Assembly: GCA_025786725.1 (NCBI GenBank)
Contig: JAHLTZ010000072.1
Span: 1-52,921 of the forward strand
Source: Syncephalis fuscata
Lineage: Eukaryota; Zoopagomycota; Zoopagomycetes; Zoopagales; Piptocephalidaceae
Direction: 5' to 3'
Length of the DNA stretch: 52,921 nt
Translations under genes and position numbers: made by a program
Notes under the pieces: model-generated
The model's input: the letters and a program-made list of their open reading frames with translations, nothing else
What the model was told of the DNA's origin: nothing
The model's database searches: none
In this document: one piece after another, positions 25,201 through 35,041 of the stretch
How the letters are laid out: every line of letters starts with the position of its first letter
Position numbering within the stretch: the stretch's first letter is position 1

Positions 25201-27455
25201 TTCTTTGCCTTGGCCAACTAATATGTCTCCTATGTGCTGCTTTTGAGTACAGGTCAATCCCTTGGTGTATTCAGGAAATTCCGAATCAATAGCTGCCAAT
25301 TGACTTAATGGTCGCGTGCGGCCAGACGGTGAAAGTTTCGCTGTCTTAGCTTGTGCCTCATTTGACTTATCATTTGATACACCAAATGGATTTGGTGAGA
25401 AGCGACCGCCAACAGCTAACGGCACACTTGTATTAGGTGTGTGCGCAGATTGTGATGTGCGTTGTGGATAGCGTACAACTGGACCTTCTATAACACCTGT
25501 TGATACCGCTGGTGATTTTAAAGCTGATGTCGAGCCGTCTTTAACATCGTTTACATTGGCATTTTGTGTAGAAGCATTTACAAATGGCGAGTCTTCAGGA
25601 AGTGTTGGAGATTCTTCGTACGGCTTATTCTCGCGTAAATCCGATACCGGAAGAGGTTGTAGCTGACCAGCAGCTGCATTAGCCGGTAGCTGTTCTGCAG
25701 CGCCACCACCAAAACTATTTGGCGCTACTGTTATAGGAGGCTCGCCGTGTGATATGTGCGTCATATTATTCCACCAATCAAGCATTTTCTGTTCGTTGGC
25801 AGCGCGGAAAGTAACAACACGATTATTGGCACCGCCTATACTACGTCGACGCAATAAACCGCCTTTCTCTTGTTTAGTCACCGTCCAGGAAAATGGATCA
25901 GTAATTACTGTTCCATATGGCCCAACAACACACTGGTCAAGACGTAGCGAGTAAATCGGGTTTTCGTTCATTTGGTCTTCGTTCGAGCTTGATTCAGAGA
26001 AGCAATGGAGATATCCAATTGGTGAAATAACGAATTTACCAGAATTCCAATTGCCGTTGGCCATTCTGTACATAAGTGGTCCCTGTTGAATTGGCTGAAC
26101 GTGTGTAGAGTCCCGGTTTTTGTAGTACACTTGGCTGCCAATAATTGGCGACGCTGTTGGGTCAAAAAGACTGCCGCGACGATTTCGAATAAAAGCCGTT
26201 TGATCATCTTGCTCACTGATGTTGCTCATCGGCTGGCGTACATCCGAAAGATGTGTACTTACTTCGGCACAGTGATCGCTATCCCACTGCAAAAAGCTAG
26301 TGATAATTTGCTTCAATCGTTCGGTAATAGTAGCTTCGAAATTAAACAATCCTTGTTCGCGCTCATGTGCCACTTGTTGAAAAAGTGATTCAGTGTTTAA
26401 TTGCTTATCTAACTGATGCAGCACACCTAAAACATACAGATGTTGATTAAAATTATTGTAATACTCTATTATTCCTTACCTTGATTTACGACATAAGGAT
26501 CTTCTTTAGGTGATGGAGTAACTGAATTTCTGCTTAATGTACGCATCATAATAGAGCTCAATCGACTAACTCGTCGGCGTGTTTCTTTGCGCTGCTTGTT
26601 CACCGATTTGGCCGAACCGTCATGAGACCGCTTTAATTCTTCACGCTTCAACTCAATTTGCCCCAAAAGCTGACGTAAAGCTGGCTGCACCTGATTGGTA
26701 ATATAGGCGGCTCGTGCTACGTGGTAACCTTCATGGCTAATGATTGGCTCTCGTGCCTTGCTGTACAACTCTTCAAGACCACCTCGCTGCGCAAAGTCTT
26801 CGCCAAATGAAACGGACTTTTTGCGTATTTTACGGTCTTGTGTCGAAACGGTTTGGTCCACATTAACTAAAGCTTCGTACTGACTGCAAAGCGTTTTAAC
26901 AGTACGTTCAATAGTTCGAAGTCGATCACCAAACAGCTTCTGCGTGCTGGGCACATTTGGTTCCATATAAACAGTGGAAGAACGTTCGCTAATGGTTGAT
27001 TTTGAACTAGCTATGGGCTGTCGTGTTTGAGGTTGTGTTTGTGATTGTGATTGTTGTAGTGCTACATTATTTACAGGCATGGCTGGCGACGACTCAGATC
27101 CATGAGATGCAATTGACATGGTTGATGCATTGTCGAGTGTTCGTTCACGAATAGGCACTGTTGTCGGTAGTGCATCGCGAGAGAAAGGCGTACCTTTGTT
27201 CGGGAGATAATCGGTATGCTCTTCCGCTGTCTCATTCAATGTACTCATGGGTTTTGTGCTTTTCGCTTTATCTGGTGCATCATTAGTTGCTGTCCTAACG
27301 TTAGCGGTGGCATCAGCCGCAGCACGCGCTTCATTAACGCAGACTGCTGAGTCACGATGCTGCTTTAAAGAATTGGCTGTGGCATTTGCCACTATTTCGT
27401 CAGGATCAAGCTCAAAGTTACGTATTTCTGTCTGATTTGTTGCGATATCGGTCAT
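22273..27455 (-). CDS. Slm1-like BAR/PH-domain protein with 44-residue repeat array
   Basis: Exons 26480-27455, 22785-26426, 22385-22735 and 22273-22331 join in phase (5028 nt, 1675 residues). The N-terminal 170 residues are disordered. Residues ~175-380 are helical and BAR-like (LFGDRLRTIERTVKTLCSQY...LRQLLGQIELKREELKR). Residues ~438-552 form a PH-like domain (MYRMANGNWNSGKFVISPIG, then VVTFRAANEQKMLDWWNNM). This layout is that of yeast Slm1/Slm2, PI(4,5)P2-binding TORC2 effectors at the plasma membrane. Unlike them, the C-terminal half carries eleven nearly identical 44-residue repeats (~890-1372), flanked by diverged copies sharing a PWGTF core. The extreme C-terminus contains NPWGDNW and PEKPWSK. 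The gene lies inside a 437-bp inverted repeat pair. Confidence 0.7.
23290..24745 (-). repeat. 132-bp coding tandem repeat, 11 near-identical units
   Basis: The period is exactly 132 bp; for example accccatgga recurs at 23371 and 23503. Each unit encodes 44 residues with the core ELPFYDVDLYKEHPWGTF. Units differ at only a few sites, and the variants (ctcatg/ctcgtg, ttatac/ttgtac, gtcgaa/gttgaa, catcg/cattg) are distributed as a mosaic along the array, as expected from unequal exchange or gene conversion. Confidence 0.97.
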
Positions 27456-28021
27456 ATTAACAATGATTAGAAAAATTGAAAAAACTTGAACAAAAATGAT
27501 ATTGGTGCCGTTGTTAATCGTTTTTAAAAGTTGAATTTCATTGGGTAAGCGGCGTTATATTCGCTATACCGCGCGAAATTTGCTAAACATACATAATGCA
27601 AAACACAAGGTTTTACACATAAATTTAATAAAAAGTTTCATTTTTATCTATTATTTTCATTCTGTTTTTGCTATTCTGATTCAGTTTACATCTTTGTCTT
27701 ATTTTTATTTTATTTTCTTAAACAAAATAAATCAAATGGATTGGTGAAATTAATAAACCAGGTTTTAACTATATGTTGTAATAAATACTGTCGGAATTTT
27801 AATATTTTGCCTGACTAGATTCCCACCATAAATCCAACTAGTTGGTAAATTTTTGCTATATTTATTAACTTGCCCATGGGATAATTCGTTCATAGATGTT
27901 AGTATATATAATTGTACAAATATAGCTTATAAGAATGTGTTTTAATAATATGCCACTCATATATGCAATATTATACAAATTGCCATTGTTAGTATCATAA
28001 TGCTATTATTGTTATAACGGA
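27456..28021. other. Upstream region of the Slm-like gene
   Basis: About 565 bp of AT-rich sequence 5' of the Slm-like start codon; it should contain its promoter. No other feature is recognised. Confidence 0.5.
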
Positions 28022-28305
28022 ACTACTGTACTTTAACTTCCACATTTTTATTTACTCCTTTCACCATATTTTTCTTATCGCTATTTTATTGTTCTATTCA
28101 ATAATATATTATACGATAATGCTGAATATAAAGATATAAATAGCATGTGAACATCAATAAAGAACATTATTTGATCCCTAGTCTTTATTTCTCTTATTTA
28201 CATTAACACCTATTCAAGTAATCTCAACGGCATGCCGTATATTCTGGTTACAACTGTCGCCACAAGATTTTTCTGATGAAGACACCCAGCCTATCATTAT
28301 TGCAA
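28022..28305 (+). repeat. Left arm of a second, diverged inverted repeat
   Basis: The reverse complement recurs at about 33766-34055, with scattered substitutions and small indels (roughly 80-85% identity by eye). Shared words include atgccgtatattctggttac, caactgtcgccacaa, tattgttctattca and agcctatcattattgca. Boundaries are approximate. The arm may be the end of a decayed mobile element. Confidence 0.8.
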
Positions 28306-28615
28306 ACGCTTAGTTATAAAAAGTTTCAGTTACATATATATAATTATTTTAATTTATTAAATAAAATTTAACGTTTTTTCCTCTTTGTGCATATTTACAT
28401 TGTTACAATTACTATTTAAAGTCAACAATAAATGTATTAATATTAATACTTTGTATTATTAAGGTGTATCATTTTTTGTTTTGGCAGATGCCATTATTAT
28501 ATATTTTTAACAGCTAAAACACATTCAAAATGTTTAAATGTCACATTTATTTGACCAAATACTATAATTTAAAAGCATATCGCATTTCAATTAAATGATT
28601 TTCAATTAAACTTTG

Positions 28616-29052
28616 TAAAACATGCTATTTAAATGTTGTTATTGCTTAAAATGTCACGATTCAACAACGTTCAAATTAAGCTTTGTTGTATCTTAATTAA
28701 GGTTTTCTCGTCAGGGTCCTTTGCATTTACTCGCCATTTAATCGCCGATAGTACTATAAATACTTAATACGCTCGCTAAACATGAAATAAATAACTTTTC
28801 TACTTCTAATTACTTATAGCTTACTTTTATATCAATACAGTCGAGACTTCTGTGTTAGATTACTGAATAAAGCCATTTATTGATAACAAGAGTTGTTAAG
28901 CTATTAAATTAATAATTTTTATTAGTTTAAGTAATTAACATTTGAATAAACCACATCTATTACCCCCTTCTTCTATTTTGGTTGCTAAGCAAACATTACA
29001 AAATCATAAACCTGGTTTTGTAACAATATAATAAACACACTTTATTTGATAC
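28616..29052 (-). repeat. Right arm of the 437-bp inverted repeat
   Basis: Reverse complement of 21717-22153, equal in length and seemingly identical. Beyond the arm the flanks diverge at once. No convincing target-site duplication flanks the pair. Confidence 0.93.
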
Positions 29053-29458
29053 ATAGCTTTTTAATTACTGCTAGAACTTTAAACTATTTTATTTTGATAA
29101 CACTTAAATAATAATAAAATACTACTAACCTTGAAATTAATGTTTTGTTGAAAGATAAGCAGCCATTTGCGCATATTGAAGACGTGTTATACAATATTTT
29201 GAATATAAAAATATTGTATTTTTTAAAGCAATGTGGCCAATTAGATTTTAGTCTAACTTGCAACAATAAAAATATTGCTTTAAAAATACGCCCCTATTTC
29301 TTAATTTTGATTGTAATATAATAGTAGCATTTGCTTATTGTTAGTCTTTCAACCTTTTTCGTCACAAATGCTATACGACGGTCTAATCGAATACTAAACA
29401 ACATCAACGTGTGTCATATAGATATCAATTAAACACGGCATAAAGATCTGCGTGAAAC

Positions 29459-30615
29459 ATGCCGACCTACAACGCACAGCGCATCACATATAAATATGTA
29501 ACACCGTTTGTTGCGGTACCGGCGAGTTGAAATAATGGAGCTTGGACTGTCGACGACATACATCGAGAGACTGTCCAGGTGTTATTTATACCAACATTTG
29601 GTAACAATAATACACCAGCTTCATCTTTTGATCCGACCAAAAGGCCCGATACAATGACTGATGCACACTAGTACCGTGTTATAAGCAAAAGTGTAAGCAC
29701 CATTGACTTCGATTGTAATCTAGCCAAGAGTTGGACATGATTAACACCGTGGTCAAATATCCCTCATATACAAACACAATACGTGTATCGACGAATGTAA
29801 TTGGGGCGGATATACACAGTTGTATATATTAAACATAAGCATGAACGTTATTAGCGACAATTATCGTCGTCCGAACTGAATCAGACAATAAAGATCATCA
29901 CAATTAAACACATGAATGTTATAATAAACATAAATATTATACAGACAATTATCGTCGTCCGAACTGAATCAGACAATAAAGATCGTCAATTAAACATAAA
30001 TGTTTGTTGAGAAAAGTCAAGTCATCACTAATCGGTTTTCACCAATCTGTTTTGTTATGTCCTTTCTACATACTTATCAAAGGGGTGTTTTTTGAGTAGG
30101 AAGGGTCGTTTGTAAGGTTCAAATCACAGCACAGGTTGGGAATTGGATTAAGACGGTTAATCAAAAATGTGACAGTCTTGCCCAAATTTATGCTAATAAT
30201 TTACATCAATGGATACGGGGGCAATTCTACACGATTCCATGCAACAGCCAGTTACCCGACGGATACGCAACCAAATGCCAAACAGCCCGGTTATCTGTAA
30301 CGTTCTTTGCAAGCGCTATCCATCGATACCGGTCATACTATTCCGAGCTCCTACAGCCTTATATCGCTTTGACCGCCGCATCATTGTACCTTTACAGGAT
30401 GGCCTGCTAATTTCCCGACCGATTCCGCCGCATTGCACTGCGCCAGTCCGGGGGCCTTCCCGTCTATTCTCCACCACTTGTTGCAATATTTACGAACTTC
30501 GCCTACTTTTACGCAAACTAGGCCGTTTCACATTTTTCCCATCAAAATACTGCCATTCGACCCACAATTGCCTTATATGGACATGTCACGTGACTATAGC
30601 TGGACACTTAGCTGA
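29459..30615 (+). pseudogene. Decayed higher-GC protein-coding region, unidentified
   Basis: Two coding-like blocks stand out from the AT-rich surroundings. The first (29459-29740) begins with an ATG and reads MPTYNAQRITYKYVTPFVAV, then after an in-frame TGA continues NNGAWTVDDIHRETVQVLFI and PTFGNNNTPASSFDPTKRPD, and is cut by TAG and TGA. The second (30096-30615) is open from KVQITAQVGNWIKTVNQKCD through GYATKCQTARLSVTFFASAI to a TAA at 30408-30410, then continues in another frame (ALHCASPGAFPSILHHLLQY) to 30615. Codon-like structure with several breaks indicates a dead gene, possibly a mobile-element protein. I do not recognise a family, and the two blocks may not belong to one gene. Confidence 0.45.
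29856..29984 (+). repeat. 41-bp direct repeat, 88-bp spacing
   Basis: The 41 bases at 29856-29896 recur at 29944-29984 (core cgtcgtccgaactgaatcag). The sequence following each copy (aattaaacacatgaatg and aattaaacataaatg) is also similar, so this is a short tandem duplication. Confidence 0.9.
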
Positions 30616-31222
30616 ACAGTTGCTCATCTACGATGACTAGAAGCATGCAAATACGCTACCTATCCAATGTTGTTGCTGCGTAATTAGTTAGTATAATGCT
30701 TTACGCATCTTCCCACACTACTATCGCTACCACATAATACAGTCTATTTACCTGCATTATTATGGCTGTATGGCCATCTATAGCGATATAGCCCAATTCT
30801 ATCTATTAATTACAATATATATAACAAAATAAACAACCAATAATTAACGTGCTAAACTTTGTCCTTTTACTCCTTTTACACACTATGTTTATACATGCAC
30901 TTTTTATACACAACTACCCCCCTCTAGCACACAGACTATCGCCGCAATACACTCTATCTGCATTCAAATGTATTCTACTCGCTCTCTTGTATAGTATAGA
31001 CCATAGCCGGCACAATTATCGCTAATATTGAAAGGCCGGCATGCGTACAATAACGGTATATTGTCACTGTTGCATCACGTGACACCTTTTTGTATATGAC
31101 ATAAATCGCCACTGTACATCAATATTTCTACATCTCAGCTTGATATTATGCTTTGTTTAGCATTATAAAACAATATAATATAATATATATATACTAAATT
31201 TTACTCGTAATCAATTTACACA
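30616..31222. other. Gene-free AT-rich sequence
   Basis: Follows the decayed coding region. I see no intact ORF or RNA gene. Confidence 0.4.
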
Positions 31223-31223
31223 A

Positions 31224-31366
31224 TTTTTTGGCCAACTTTTTTTGCAAAAAAATTTGTTCTAAATTCTATACCTGTCCTTATAACTAAGCATGGGGAACTC
31301 GAATCCGGCAATCATTTCGCTATCTTTCGGCTATATAGGCCATGATTGCTAAAAATCTGCTATTTT
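31224..31366 (+). repeat. Hairpin-bearing direct repeat, copy 1
   Basis: Matches 31559-31704 with substitutions. It contains gcaatcat...atgattgc arms enclosing an inner ggcctatatagcc-type hairpin on the opposite strand, and the phrase actcgaatcc, which resembles a tRNA T-loop. Confidence 0.75.
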
Positions 31367-31558
31367 TGCATATTTATTGGTGTATTATCACTATAACTAC
31401 GCCATCACACAACGCGGCTACAATGTACTTCACCAATAGTCGTATATATATCATACGCATATTCATGCAAAATATCATGCAATTTGCTTGATTATACGTA
31501 AAGTTATACCTAATAATATTCGTGCTTTTAAAACTAAATTAAAAATACGTAAATTGCG

Positions 31559-31704
31559 TTTTTGGCCTACTTTTTTTGCAAAAATTCTTCTTCTAAATCT
31601 TATATCAGTCATTACAACTAAGCATGAAGGACTCGAATCCAGCAATCATTTTGCTATCTCTCAGTTATATAAGCCATGATTGGTAAAAAAAACCCTGCTA
31701 TTTT
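31559..31704 (+). repeat. Hairpin-bearing direct repeat, copy 2
   Basis: Diverged copy of 31224-31366. It keeps the T-poor block actcgaatcc and most of the outer hairpin arms (gcaatcat/atgattg). The spacing between copies is 335 bp. Confidence 0.75.
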
Positions 31705-32360
31705 CACTATAATTTCAATAAATATGCCTATAATTCTAGATAATTACATCTGGTTGCACAGTATTTTTACCACCAACTTACCTTCATCTAAGACAACTGT
31801 TGTTTTAGATAAAAATATTTAATGTATTTGTTTTGGTTACACACGCATTTTACTTTTAATTTTCTATGACCATCGTCACCATCTAAATAAAGTATTTATA
31901 TGATTTTTATTATTTATAATAACTATGACTGTAATGTAGATTTATTTATTTTTGATACAAAGTGTTAATATGATTGTAGTTAACATAATACAGGTTATTG
32001 TTACTTTATATTATTAAAGTGTAAAGCTTTGACATTTGATGTTAAAAATACGTTAATATTAACACTTTGTGTTAAAAATGCACAAATGTTACTATTTATT
32101 ATAATTGAAGCAAAATTTAAAGCTTTATTTTCCTTACTTTAACCTAATAAATTATTTTTTATTAAATTAGTTAGTTAGGTAATTAGATGGATAATTAGAT
32201 AAATAATTATATATTTATGTAGTTAGGTAGTTAAATAATTAATTAGTTGATTTTTTAATTGTTTAAAATGCCATTTATTTAGTCAGATTGGCTATAGAGA
32301 AAATGGCTGTTTAATAAACAATTTTTATAACAATTATATTAATATTAATCTTACATCATA
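31705..32360. other. AT-rich sequence with repeated ATTAATATTAACACTTT-like words
   Basis: No gene is recognised. Degenerate words such as gttaatattaacacttt recur (31960-32080) and resemble the sequence near 28440-28460. They are too weak to call a repeat family. Confidence 0.4.
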
Positions 32361-32492
32361 GATGTGCTCAAAATGTAATAGTAGAATATTAGAAAATGAA
32401 ACAGACCATTCAGATGCAAAAATCCACACAGTACGTAGATGCAATAACAACAAATGCGAGATAAAATGAAATATCAATCATATGGCTTTTAT
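32361..32492 (+). pseudogene. Diverged copy of a terminal exon (inverted relative to 33494-33652)
   Basis: Aligns to the reverse complement of 33494-33620 from gtgctcaaa to ggcttttat, with substitutions and at least one frame change; shared words include agaccattcaga. Its own open frame reads CSKCNSRILENETDHSDAKI, but this frame is shifted against the better copy, so it is probably not meaningful. Confidence 0.5.
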
Positions 32493-33493
32493 ATATCTAC
32501 ACTATTATATATCATTATATGATAAATCGAACACATTATATTGCTATAAGTTTCAATTACATATAGTTTGTTAAGCAAGTGAGGTAAATAAGTTGATATT
32601 TACTAATAAGAAAGCTAAAACAAAAAAACAACTGCAATAGTTAGCGCGTATATACTAGACAATAAATGACATACAATATAAATAATATGCGATGCAAAAT
32701 GTACGATTAGCAGCGTTGAAGTTATTGAGCATATATGCATGATCAATGACCGACATTAGTCGACATTTATAAATAATAAAGCTAGAACAAAAATAAAATA
32801 GTTTTGGATAGAGGAGGCTAGGCGAGTATAGAATAATATATAAAATGATAAATGTATGGTAAGAAAGTATAAGAAATAATGTTGAAGTTATAGTGCATAT
32901 AATGCAATGAGTGGAATGAGTAAAGTATAATGGAACATATAAACAATAGTGTATCTAGTATGTTATAAAATGATATATAATAGTGCGAGACATGTTGGAA
33001 ATGATATAGGTAAATGGTGGATATATGCATACTGGATAACGAATCTATGATGACGAGTATTTGATGACTGATGTCACTCACCACCCATCATCATGTTCAA
33101 TAGATTGGGCGTTATTAAATATTAGTCATTTGTCCCCAAAAAAGCAATAAGTGTGATGATGTGACGATTAAATAAAACTCACCACTTGTCCCATGTTCAA
33201 AGATTGAATGTGCAGTTCAATTGCGCGAATGTTATCAAAAAAAGTCATTGACCCCCAAATCATATTAGATTATTAATAAACTGTTTACTATTAGTGTAAC
33301 AACACTTGTTACCATGATGGCTAAACTTTACTTTAACTCTCACGTCTGGAGTGTTCAAAGCAAAATTCGTTCCAATTGAAGTCGTGCTGTTATGCACAAC
33401 AAACACAGGTATAATGTTTTCATTTGATTACTTTTCAATTCACGAAGCCAATCATTATTGTTGTTGGCTATGTGTAGAAAAATTGATCGAATA
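32493..33493. other. Gene-free AT-rich sequence
   Basis: No gene is supported. The short ORF at 32818-33084 (-) is a Tyr/Ile/Ser-rich product of AT-rich DNA. Two similar phrases containing actcaccac and gttcaa...gattg occur at 33076-33110 and 33178-33210. Confidence 0.4.
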
Positions 33494-33652
33494 TTAATAA
33501 AAGGCATTGATTGCAATTTCATATCGTTCCGCAGTTGCTATTGTTGTTACTACATACAGCATAGATTCTTGCGTCTGAATGGTCTCTTTTATTTTCCAAT
33601 CTTCTACTGTTGCATTTGAGCATATTTGCAATGTAAAGTACTTGTCTATGGG
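33494..33652 (-). pseudogene. Exon-like fragment of a possible secreted protein
   Basis: From a TTTTAG acceptor at 33653 the minus strand is open for 52 codons to a TAA at 33494-33496. It reads PIDKYFTLQICSNATVEDWK and then QESMLYVVTTIATAERYEIA, with one sequon. No convincing upstream exons were found. A second, inverted and diverged copy lies 1 kb away, which argues for a duplicated relict. Confidence 0.4.
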
Positions 33653-33765
33653 CTAAAAGGTAGGACAACTAGCGTTTCTGATGTTCACTATTCTCGAGTA
33701 TTCTTGGTATCAACTTGGTAGGTACAGTTTATTTGCCAATCATTGATGAAGCAAATTAATCTCCA

Positions 33766-34055
33766 CCATATGCAATAATGATAGGCTAAGTGGTTTCACC
33801 AGGAAGATATTGTGGCGACAGTTGTAACCAGAATATACGGCATACCATTGAGGTTACTTAAACAGGCGTTAATGTAAATAAGAGAAATAAAGACTAGCGA
33901 TTGAATAATTTTTTATTGATGTTCAAATACACATGCTATTTATATTGCTATATTGGCATTATCATATAATATATTACTGAATAGAACAATAGGATAGTAA
34001 TAAGAAAAAGATAGTGGAAGGAGTAAATAAAAAATGCGGGTCAAAGTACAGTGAC
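33766..34055 (-). repeat. Right arm of the diverged inverted repeat
   Basis: Reverse-complement match to 28022-28305. The interval between the arms contains the decayed coding region, the direct repeats and the relict exons. Confidence 0.8.
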
Positions 34056-34099
34056 TCCTCTAGTTTATTAATGCCTATGACTATGTACACGTGGATTCA

Positions 34100-34478
34100 T
34101 GTGAACAAATGGTCATTTACCTGGTCGCCATTTATATTTTGTGAATCAATTCAGTGGCCTTGGATTAGAGCCATGTGAATTTAATTATAACCTACGACTG
34201 ACAAGTTAGGATATGAATGTACCTTAATCGGTAAATGGAGCAACGTGGACGCATGGATACTGTGGGCAAATTTGCCTGAAATGGTCGACAACTTGTCCTC
34301 TTGGTGTGAAAGAGGAAAATGAGTGGCGAGTGTGAGTGTGAGTGTGAGTAGACGCAAACGACACTAATGCGCCCAATAATAGTATTGGGCTACTGCCACA
34401 CAAATACTGTTGCCATACACACACACTGTGACACACACACACACCACGATGACCACAACAACTACGGCTACTACGCAT
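34100..34478 (-). pseudogene. Possible decayed coding fragment
   Basis: The minus strand of 34224-34478 has an open frame with a hydrophobic stretch (SSPILLLGALVSFAST), a His/Thr dipeptide run from a GTGAGT microsatellite, and RGQVVDHFRQICPQYPCVHV. Nearby sequence to 34100 shows more coding-like but stop-broken phrases. It could be the start of a secreted-protein gene that has decayed. Support is weak. Confidence 0.25.
34326..34445 (+). repeat. Two microsatellites, GTGAGT-type and CA-type
   Basis: A gtgagt-type run lies at about 34326-34350 and (CA)n runs at 34416-34443. Neither lies in a supported gene. Confidence 0.8.
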
Positions 34479-35041
34479 TTGTCATCTTTTATTCATTCAT
34501 CATTGATTTTCTCTCGTTTCTTTCTCTCTTCATATTCTTTTATCGTTAACTTGTTTTTTAGTCAACGGTATTATTCCCTCTTTACTTGTTATTGACTGTT
34601 CGTTTGATGGTGCGATTTATACACATTATAAAGTATAAATCGTTACTGTCAAAATATTCCTTGTCATTGTCGTTGACGACGTAAGTAACTAGGCGTGCTA
34701 CCAGTAGACACACGTGGTCTGCTTGTAACTGGATGGATTGGCGAGTATGTTTATGCACATAGCCGGTTGATATTCTGTGCGTTACAATAGTATTGCGCCT
34801 AGATGCTGGCTTGACCTGTTCGCCAGGTTGAGTGAGGGCATGGTGCATACTTGTGCGGCGTTCGGCCAAGTGCATTGCATTTGTTATACCTGTATAGCAG
34901 CTACAGTAACTCGTTCAGCTTTAACACTACAATAACAGCTAATTAATACCATCTTTCTACTATAGCAAGCAGGTTTCTATTGTGCGCAATAAGTCGGCTA
35001 GATTATTACACATCTAGCGACGCATCGCGCAAGCTAGTGGC
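34479..35041. promoter_or_regulatory. Region upstream of the neurofibromin gene
   Basis: About 560 bp before the neurofibromin ATG. It includes a pyrimidine-rich stretch near 34500-34560. It should contain the promoter; no specific motif is assigned. Confidence 0.4.

Noticed and set aside
21717-29052. A classical DNA transposon with transposase between the 437-bp arms
   Set aside because: The only gene inside is the Slm-like protein; no transposase motif and no clear target-site duplication were found, so I report the structure without naming an element.
31280-31350. tRNA gene suggested by actcgaatcc
   Set aside because: Only a T-loop-like phrase is present; the flanking hairpin does not give a cloverleaf. 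It is reported as a repeat instead.
32818-33084. 88-residue minus-strand ORF rich in Tyr, Ile, Ser and His
   Set aside because: Composition follows the AT-rich DNA; no motif, start context or intron signal supports it.
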